64,000 nt of DNA from Bimuria novae-zelandiae CBS 107.79 (lineage: Eukaryota; Ascomycota; Dothideomycetes; Pleosporales; Didymosphaeriaceae). Made by a program: the position numbers and the translations under genes. The notes below the pieces were generated by a model. The model searched no databases, had not been told where the DNA came from, and saw nothing but the letters and a program-made list of their open reading frames with translations. Location of the stretch: NCBI GenBank assembly GCA_010015655.1, contig ML976656.1:1235385-1299384 (forward strand). Direction: 5' to 3'. This document shows positions 56,618 to 64,000 of this stretch, one piece after another. The first letter of the stretch is position 1. Every line of letters starts with the position of its first letter.

Positions 56618-58463
56618 CTACTCATTATCCCGAACATCGATAAGCGTAGACTTGAACTTCCTCGCCGGTAGCTTGCGGTTGAACATGATATCCACTTCAC
56701 GATAGCTTCTATCCTTGAGCTCCGGCAGAAAAAAGAACGCCAAAACGTAGCACACCGCTGCCGTTCCGCCCCAGACATATCCACACTTGCCCGCCATATT
56801 ACCACCCGTGGGATTCAGCATGTATGAAGCCAAAAAGATCATCGGGATCTCAGCGACGTAGTACGCGCCGCGGCCAACACCGGTGGACAGCGCGCGCAGA
56901 CGGACGGACGAGGTCTCGGCAATGATGGAGTACGTGATGGGCCCGAGGGTACCGGCGTAGACGAAGGAGATGATGACGCCGAGGCAGGCCTGCGCGTAGT
57001 TGGTCGAGCTGTTCTGCTTGATGGACGCACAGATGCCGAGCAGGACGAGGAAGGTAAAGTTGGTGGCGGTGCCCCAGAGGTAGATTGTGCGGCGGCCGAA
57101 CCAGGTAGTGAGGAACCAGGAGCCGATGTTGGCTACGAGGCCGAGGCAGGAGTTGATGAGATTAAGCTGGAAGGAGAAATCGGTCGACATGCCGGCCTCT
57201 GCCAGTCGAGTAAGTCATGTAAGTTGACACATTGGATTAAGAGGGTACTCACGCTCAAAGAAGAAGGTGGCTTGATTGGCAATTAGGTTACCAGCAAAGT
57301 TCTGGGACGCGTAGATTCCACAGGTGATGATGGTTCGCCTCAGATCAGTACCCTTGAACAGATCGATAAGTGTGGGGTTTCCGCCCTTGATAGCCTCAAT
57401 CTCGACGGTACGCTCCATCATGGCCAGTGTATCGTTGGCCTTTGTCTTCGATTTCGCGCCCAAACGTTCGATCGAGCGAAGAGCGTCGTCTTTCCGGCCA
57501 TGACGAATGAGCCACCAGGGCGACTCGGGCATGAACCAGATGAGGATGAGAAGAGGTGTCTAGCCAAGTTAGCGGGGACATTCGAGAAGCGTGTCTCGGG
57601 TGTGAACTTACGGGAAAGACCCATTGAAGGGCAAGGGGAATTCGCCATGCCCACTGGTCATCCCTCTTGTTGTAAACCCACGTCACTGCAGCGACAATAA
57701 TGCCACCAATTGACCAGGACATCTGTAGTGTAGCTGTACAAGCACCACGAAGGACGATGGGAACAACCTCGGAGGCATAAGCAGGAGAATTAGCAATAAA
57801 AAGACCCCACGGAACGCCCTCAAGTGCTTGACCAACGGTGAGGAGAGCAAGTGAGTTGGCCTTGACCGAATTGTTAGTGGAATCGGTGATACTTCGAAGT
57901 GTGCACTTACGAAGAACGAGACAAAGATGGTAGCGTTCATCAACATCAGTCCCAGGATGGTAGTCAAGCGATAGCCGAGGCGGTTGGTGATGGGTCCAGC
58001 GATTAAGACACCCACGAAAGCGCCACACTGTCCAGACTGGAAGAGGGCACTCTGCCACTTGGTCTCGATGGTCTTGCCGTCAGCGTGTGGTACACCATAA
58101 TGCTCTTTGAACGCAGTCTGGGCAACGAAATTTCCGTTCAAGAACATGTCGAACGACTCCATGACCTGGATAATGATGTTAGCTCTGGTCAAGTGCACGC
58201 TAACCAGTCGATTGACTGGGTGCAGGACGTACAATCGTGAAGCACATCAGGAAGGCCCAAAAACAAGCCATGGGATGTGACTTGACAGCCTGCCAGGCGG
58301 TAACTTCATGCTCCGCATTCTCAGCATCGAAGGCCTGTTTCATGAGCTCCGTGTCAACCAGAAGCTCCGAGTAGTGAACGTTCCTCTCCGCAAGAGTGGC
58401 ATGGTCGATCTTGCCAACATCTTCGACGGCAGGATCGACCTTCTCGTTGAATCCGCCGGACAT
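56618..58463 (-). CDS. Maltose/alpha-glucoside permease-type MFS sugar transporter, 5 exons
   Basis: A proton-coupled plasma-membrane sugar importer of the MFS sugar-porter family, closest in pattern to fungal MAL-type permeases. Exons: 58463-58233, 58165-57911, 57860-57612, 57559-57253 and 57198-56618 (introns 67, 50, 52 and 54 nt). They join without a stop into 540 aa. Landmarks: a cytoplasmic N-terminus, MESFDMFLNGNF (TM1), GPITNRLGYR, GVPWGLFIANSPAYASEV, RIPLALQWVFP, PESPWWLIRHGR (end of TM6), the central loop, QAGMSTDFSFQLN, RRTIYLWG, PITYSIIAETSSVRLRA and PELKDRSYREVDIMF. About 12 helices are expected. The tail KFKSTLIDVRDNE matches MAL-type C-termini. The substrate is probably maltose or another alpha-glucoside, by similarity only. 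Confidence 0.93.
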
Positions 58464-59058
58464 GATTGCGGTATCCAGTCTTGGTGTACCGGTTGGTGAG
58501 ATTGCAAAGAGGAAGCACGGAAATCTTGCAGGTGCGTGCTGGATTTCTATATTCCTTGAGGCAGGCGCGACATGTTTACCCAGCCCGCGGAAGCATTTTG
58601 GTCACACGCGGCTAGTCGAAGCACTAACCCGTTTGGGCAGCCGCGCCGTTGAACCTGGGGAACCCCGCAACCGGATATGCAATCTGCCGCATGCTGACTG
58701 GTGGAAGACGTCGGGGCATCGATCCTCCCGTCAGGTGTTCCAAGACCTTCACCTCGACCAAAGCAAGGAATATCGGGTGATTTCCCAACCCGACGCACGA
58801 AGGACCTTTTGATGAAGGCACACTTACGGCCTTTGGACACGCACCCGAGGCGCCTCTTGGAAACAGGCCGATAGCGTCTTGTATTCATGTTGGAAGTCAT
58901 AGTCGCAATGCATGTCGGTCGACAACCACGCTGCTGACTCGAGGTAGTGCCTGGCTCCATTTGCCGTTCCACTGGCATTCACTAGGCATGGATCGCGCGC
59001 TGCTGTTGGTAACTTTACGGAACGTGCATTCCCAGAAGCCTGGATGGGCACTGCATGT
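58464..59058. promoter_or_regulatory. Upstream region of the permease gene
   Basis: About 600 bases of normal composition up to the MITE target duplication. Open frames on either strand are not convincing. A 543-bp MITE has been added about 600 bp upstream of the start codon and could affect expression. Confidence 0.4.
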
Positions 59059-59066
59059 GCGGAAGC

Positions 59067-59609
59067 TAGGGATGCCGCGTACCGTTACCGATTACGGTAA
59101 TTACGGTACAGAAATTGATGGCTCGTAATGCTAAGGCGGGTAATTGCTGCTAGGAAAATGACTTTAACAGGAGTAGCTAAACGTAACTAGAGCGAGCATA
59201 GATTTCTTTATAATAAAATATATAATTGTCTTGTTAATGCCCGGGTTAAAAAGCTAGTGTTTTGTTATTATAACCTGCGCATTCGCAACTTAATTACGGC
59301 TAAGGATGCCTAGTTTTCGACCTGTTAGAAGTGCCCGAACAAGTTAACGCCAACGAGCATGAAGGTAATGGCCAATTGCTCGATTACCGGCCGAACAAGT
59401 ACATAAAGAGCGTCCCAAAGACCTAGAAAATACCCAGCATACATAGATTCAATTGCATCTGGTTCCATATGTGATAATTAGACTGAGAAAGGCACCGATT
59501 GGCTCAATTCACCGTGCCAAGATTGTACCAAAATACCAGTAATTACCGTAATTACGACAATACGGTAATACCGGGATGGCTCGAAAATTACGGTAATCCA
59601 ACATCCCTA
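59067..59609. mobile_element. Non-autonomous hAT-type MITE, 543 bp
   Basis: The ends are TAGGGATG (59067) and CATCCCTA (59609), flanked by an exact 8-bp duplication GCGGAAGC (59059-59066 and 59610-59617). Subterminal regions on both sides carry repeated ACGGTAATTACGG-type words in both orientations, as expected for transposase binding sites. The middle has mild RIP and no coding frame. The terminal sequence differs from the CAGCGC hAT at 41.2-52.2 kb, so it belongs to another hAT family. Confidence 0.9.
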
Positions 59610-59617
59610 GCGGAAGC

Positions 59618-60210
59618 AGGTGATATTGGAAAGATAAAGATCCATTGAAGCCATTGGCACACCCGCCAAAATTCACCGCTTGACTGGGCTCAAGACTGCA
59701 AGTGTGCAACATGGGATCTCCATCTGTGTACATGTACACTGGACACATGAGCTACCTATGGAATGTTCTAGAGTTATGCGTAACAGAGTGTATTTACCAC
59801 TCATGTGAAACCATTGAACAATCTGCCCGTGCCACAAGTTTGTTGTACACGAGACACCAAGCTGCCAAGCTGCCTGGGCGCCACGCCCAGCGGGATACTC
59901 CGTGGGCTGACCTTGGAAATCGTCATGTTGAAAATTTCTCCTTTATAGTATGGAAATCCATCCGTCATGCTATTGGGAACCAAAACGGATCTAGCAGGGT
60001 GCTAGAAGCAAGTTTGGAGGTCTTCGAGCAGGAAGAAACGGGTCACCACCTGCAAGAGTCCCACCCCGCTGTCGTACGAACGTTAGGCATCCTTAGTGAC
60101 ATAGAGCGACAAGCAGTCTTCCTGTACGAAGGAGCTCGTTTTTTTTATTCTACCTTGGCGCGCGCCCCACCTGGCCATTATTAACATTATAATATTAAAC
60201 TTCTCCCCCT
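59618..60210. other. Spacer between the MITE and the next TIR element
   Basis: About 590 bases of normal composition. A 160-codon plus-strand frame (59702-60184) is open but has no recognisable domain and a run of biased codons; I do not call it a gene. Confidence 0.3.
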
Positions 60211-61986
60211 TACTGTGCCCGTGCGCGCAACGACCCGAATCGCGCAGCGACCCACCCAACCAACATTGGCCTACTAGCAAAAATGAGGCTGTAGAGCTAC
60301 ATAAAATAGCTATTATTACGAGATTTTCGAGTAGAGTAGTATATAGGACAACGCGATTAATTTATACTATTTATATTTTACTAAAAGCTTAATTAGGTAG
60401 CTACTTTTAGCTAGTTTTAGTAGTAGTTTAGGTGCTAAGGATGCCGGGCCCTTACTACTACTAGAAGCTATAATGTAACGCTTTTTTACTAAATTTAATA
60501 AAGCTTTATATAAGGCTTTTCGCTTAGGCTTACTTGCCTATTATAATAGTTTTTTTTATTCTATTATTTTTGCTCTTTTATAAGCCTAGTATTTTTATCC
60601 TTTACAGCCCTCTTATTCTCCTTTCTTTTTTTAAACTTCTCTTTTTTAACACGCTTCCTTTTAGCCTCTTTCTCTTTAGCAAGCTTATTACTAGCTTTAT
60701 TAATTTTATACTAAGTTATTTTACTCTTTATCTCTTTTTTTAATAACTAAATATATATTTGCCTCTCTAATCTTGCGAGGAGACTAAAGGACTACTTTAT
60801 TATAATAATTTTATTACTATTATAAGTTAAGAGGCTTACTTTACTTCTTATACCTTACTTAGAGCTAAAAAGCGTTTTAAAGTTACTTACTTTTATACAT
60901 AGCTATATCCTTATCTACTTAAAATTTATAGATAGTAAGAAAAAAAATTAGTCTTATTTAAAGCTAGGTTATTTACTATAGAGCGTAAGAGACGCTACAC
61001 TTGCTAAAAGTTACTTTTAATAGCTACTGAAAAGTCCTTTAAGGCCTTACTTTTATTATAAAAGTTATAATTAAAGCGTTTAAGTACATGCTTTAATTTT
61101 TAAAACTATATACTTATAGCTTCTTAAGCCTTAAAATTATATCTTTTTTTAAAAAGGAGACCTAGGCCTGCTAAAAAAGTAGAAAAAAGTTACTTTTATT
61201 AATAAAAATTAGCCGTTAAGTAGTTTAAAAATAGTTACTAAGCGCTTTAAAGTAGGCTAATAAAAAAGATTTAAATATTACTATATTAAGTAGTTAAAGC
61301 GTATAGGTAAAGTAAGGTAGTAATATAGCTAAGATAATATAGTAGGAGTTGTAATAATTAATAAAATCTATTATAAAATAACCACTATAGCTATTTATAA
61401 TAAGAAGATAGTAATCTCTAAGTGCCTTCTCTTTTATAATCTATTAAAACACTTATTTAAGCTAGGATAGGCCTATCTTATTATTACTTTATCCTGTAGA
61501 AGAGGTAGAGTAGAAAACGTCGTGTTTTCCAACCTCTATACTAGCAACCTAGGTGTCTCTTAAACTACCTAAAGCTACAAAGATAAGGCCAGGTGGTAAA
61601 GCACTCCTATTAGCATAAATTATTATTAAATAAGTAATAAATTCTCTCTCCCTATCCTAGAGAGCTACTGTTACCTCTTTTCTCTCCCACATCTTACGGT
61701 TAAAGAGGCGTTTAGAGCGTCCTAAGATACCTATAAGGAAGCCCTTCTCATCTATATTATATATATTACATGCCTAAATGTTGTACTAGGCCATCTTCTT
61801 GTAAAGGAGATTAAAATAGAGCCTATATTTAAAGTAAGAGTTAGCGTAGTGGCGAACAGCGTCTATTACTTTACTCTATTTTAAAATAATATAGTTATTA
61901 TTTTAGTAAAGGAAGCGTAACACCTAGGACTTTAAAAGTTTTTAGTAAGTGTCCAAATGGTAGTAGTCACGTAGACCGGATGCACA

Positions 61987-62037
61987 CGGATCTCTGTGCG
62001 TAAGATCCGAAAGGGTACGGATCTCCGTGCACAGAGA
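61987..62037. repeat. Nested inverted and direct repeats in an unmutated island
   Basis: A 13-mer CGGATCTCTGTGC (61987-61999) recurs as CGGATCTCCGTGC (62018-62030). CGGATCT pairs with AGATCCG (62003-62009), and TCTCTGTGC (61991-61999) pairs with GCACAGAGA (62029-62037), so alternative hairpins are possible. It lies inside the RIPed pogo-like element. Confidence 0.7.
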
Positions 62038-62099
62038 CTAGGAATATATTAACCCTTTCCTTCGTACAATAGACAGAGAGAAGCAATCAACACCAGTTA

Positions 62100-62115
62100 C
62101 CCCCCCCCCCCCCCC
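62100..62115. repeat. Homopolymer of 16 C
   Basis: A run of 16 C in an otherwise AT-rich block. It sits in the unmutated segment of the pogo-like element and is prone to length errors in sequencing. Confidence 0.85.
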
Positions 62116-62556
62116 GTACGATGTTTACACCGTGCAAACCTTTCTGCCTCGTACGCAATTGCTAGCAGAGAGTCCATTCAACAGTAAGTAATAATTAAGG
62201 TAAAATTATATATTTTTTTTATTAGAGGTAGCCTACGCTTTATAAGGTTATTAATATATTATAAAAAGGCTTATTTTTATTATAGGCTAAAAGCGCGTTA
62301 GTTAAAATTTTTATTAGTTTTAAACTACTAATTATTTTACTATTAGCAGCGTAGCGTAGTTACGCTTATACTAAATATTTTCGCGACTTATTTATATAAA
62401 AGGGGGTTTTTTTTTTGCGTATTATATGCTGCAATTACGTTATTAATTAGTACTATAGTAGTGGATTTATGACGCGTTAAAGTTAGTTACTTATCTGTAG
62501 GTTTGGTGTTGGTGGGTCGCTACGCGATTCGGGTCATTGCGCGCACGGGCACAGTA

Positions 62557-64000
62557 TATCTCCACTCGCAACGCGTTAATATAAAAAAAAAGTCTATTTC
62601 TCGTCGCAAGCTATATAAATATAAAGTCTATAAGCCTTAGTAAAAAAAAATAGCTAGACGCGAACTTACTACTATAAAAAAAGCCTTTATAGTTAGCGCG
62701 TTAGTGCTTAGTATAGTAACCACTAAAAATGTTGCTAAATATTTTAATCTGCTAGTCTACTATAACACTATTATAAAGCTTGTAAAGCGAATATTAGAGA
62801 GAGTAGATTATAAAGGCTTTAATATTATAAATTTATTTTTAAATAATACCTCTACGGGGCGCGATAAAAAGTAGTTACTTAATAATATATAAAAGAAGCG
62901 CGTTATTAAAATTATTACTTAAGACTATGCGCACCGCAAGAAAGAACTTTTATAAATAATAAAAAATAAAGATTTTAATAAACTACTTCTTATAAACGTC
63001 TTTATATTTAAAAATATTATATATAAAACTAGGTATGCGCGCTAAAAGCCAGGATAGAAACTACTATTAACTAATAATAAAATATAAAATTACTACAAGT
63101 AGGCGCTTACGTATAACCTTAATAAATTTATATATAGTAATAGCCTAGAATTTAACTTTAAGCAATATATATTTATAGATAAAATACTAGCTTAAATAGG
63201 GGAGTAATATAGCATGTAGAGGGCGTAGTTTCTACTAAATAAAAAAATATAATATTAACGTTAAATATAACTATATATAAAAATATTATAAGATTTAATT
63301 TTATAGCGCATTTACCTACGATCATAAGGGACCTTGCCACATATACGGACATGAGAAACAGGAGGAAAAGGAGGCTGCAGAGGTTGCCCTTGCCCATGAG
63401 AATGTAGAGCGCCAGAAACAGGCTACTTCTGCGCAGCATCGCGCGCGCAGCTCTCCATGAAATCAATGCCAACGACAGAAACCTACGCTCGCGCAAGAAG
63501 CAATATACAAAGAAGGATGACTATACTCGGGGACAGCGCCAGCGAGGGGGGATGGATATCGCTATCGTAGAGAGACACTTAAGAAAGTGGTGCTATAGCT
63601 TAAAGACCTCTAGAAATAAGGTAATAAAGTTATATTACTTAAGGATACAGCTCTTGCTTATACCTCTTATATTATAAAGAATTATTTTACTATATATAAA
63701 ATAGAGAGATTACCTCAGCTAGGGCACTTATTAAATATTAATATATTAAAGCATGCATAGCTATAGATTTAGTGGTATATTACTAAGGAGATACTATAAT
63801 CTACATATAAGGATAAATACTAACGTTAATAAAAATAATAGTAGAAAAATCCACCTATTAAATAGATTAAAAAGTAAATTAATTATATTTTTAATATTAT
63901 TTAGCGTATTATTATACATAGCAGGAATAATAACTTCTATAATAGCTAAGACCCCTAGTAAGCATTAACCCTAAAAAAAGTCTATATATATAAAAATTAA
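62557..64000 (+). mobile_element. Tc1/mariner-like transposon, RIPed, runs off the window
   Basis: On the plus strand RIPed sequence near 62830-62900 retains a TSTGRxRK-like motif (N-terminal domain linker). At 63310-63560 a less mutated part reads GPCHIYGHEKQEEKEAAEV and NVERQKQATSAQHRA, a pattern of fungal Tc1-like transposases (polar insert between catalytic residues). Stops break the frame. No left TIR was found and the right end is beyond the window. Confidence 0.55.

Larger units (their letters stand above)
60213..62554 (-). mobile_element. Pogo/Fot1-like DNA transposon, RIPed
   Basis: A 44-bp inverted repeat starts CTGTGCCCGTGCGCGCAA at 60213; the partner ends at 62554, with two C/T mismatches. 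TA flanks both sides (60211-60212, 62555-62556). The length is 2,342 bp. The minus strand reads YNIDEKGFLIGILGR near 61770-61720, a pogo-type DDE motif also seen in the 29.4-31.5 kb element, and a Lys/Arg-rich C-terminal region near 60680-60560. The rest is RIP-saturated. A non-RIPed segment at about 61950-62180 may be a smaller nested insertion. Confidence 0.82.

Noticed and set aside
58547..58978. Possible Zn2Cys6 regulator next to the permease (RLGCVSKGRKC)
   Set aside because: Only two Cys fit and the spacing is wrong; the frame lies in the permease upstream region without gene structure.
59702..60184. 160-codon open frame
   Set aside because: No domain, no intron structure and no convincing start context; not called a gene.

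Overview
The window looks like nuclear DNA of a filamentous ascomycete (Pezizomycotina, probably Dothideomycetes). Gene-dense islands of balanced composition carry genes with short introns (about 48-70 nt, GT..AG, often with CTAAC-like branch sites). They alternate sharply with AT-rich deserts in which CpA and TpG are nearly gone while CpG survives, the signature of repeat-induced point mutation (RIP). Several proteins (a maltose-permease-type transporter, a PAN/Apple-like surface protein, a Pth11-like rhodopsin-fold receptor, a fungal DUF2235 protein) are typical of this group.

Layout. 1-3454: remnant of a gypsy-like LTR element, then a TIR element with TA target duplications. 3.9-28.6 kb: first gene island. 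It holds a broken ENA-type sodium P-type ATPase, D-arabinono-1,4-lactone oxidase, a tartrate/D-malate dehydrogenase, a maleylacetate-reductase-like iron ADH, MTHFR (MET13 type), a divergent triosephosphate isomerase paralogue, NOG1, a three-module PAN-like membrane protein, a degenerate DUF2235 gene, a broken Pth11-like receptor and a small hypothetical gene. 29.4-34.0 kb: a pogo/Fot1-like element and a RIPed PiggyBac-like element. 34.2-41.2 kb: second gene island with a nitrilase, a Cue1-like ER protein, a membrane-anchored RlpA-like protein and a large modular Cys-rich membrane protein.

41.2-52.2 kb is one composite insertion whose boundaries can be read exactly: a hAT element (8-bp TSD) holds a pogo-like element (TA TSD), which holds a Copia LTR retrotransposon (5-bp TSD, two 242-bp LTRs). 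The hAT sits in the 3' end of the modular Cys-rich gene. 52.2-54.6 kb: flank with a 14-bp minisatellite and weak small ORFs. 54.66-55.9 kb: RIPed block containing an unmutated cluster of palindromes and hairpins. 56.6-58.5 kb: five-exon maltose-type permease. 59.07-59.61 kb: a 543-bp hAT-type MITE with 8-bp TSD. 60.2-62.55 kb: another pogo-like TIR element. 62.56-64.0 kb: a RIPed Tc1/mariner-like element that runs off the end.

Conserved single-copy metabolic and ribosome-biogenesis genes (ALO1, MTHFR, NOG1) sit in the middle of the first island and are intact. Genes nearest the island edges (ENA ATPase, DUF2235, Pth11-like) carry stops and indels. The most unusual items are the modular Cys-rich precursor-like gene cut by the nested transposons, and the hairpin cluster at 54.85-55.02 kb. 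All functional calls come from reading the translated sequence; no database search was possible.
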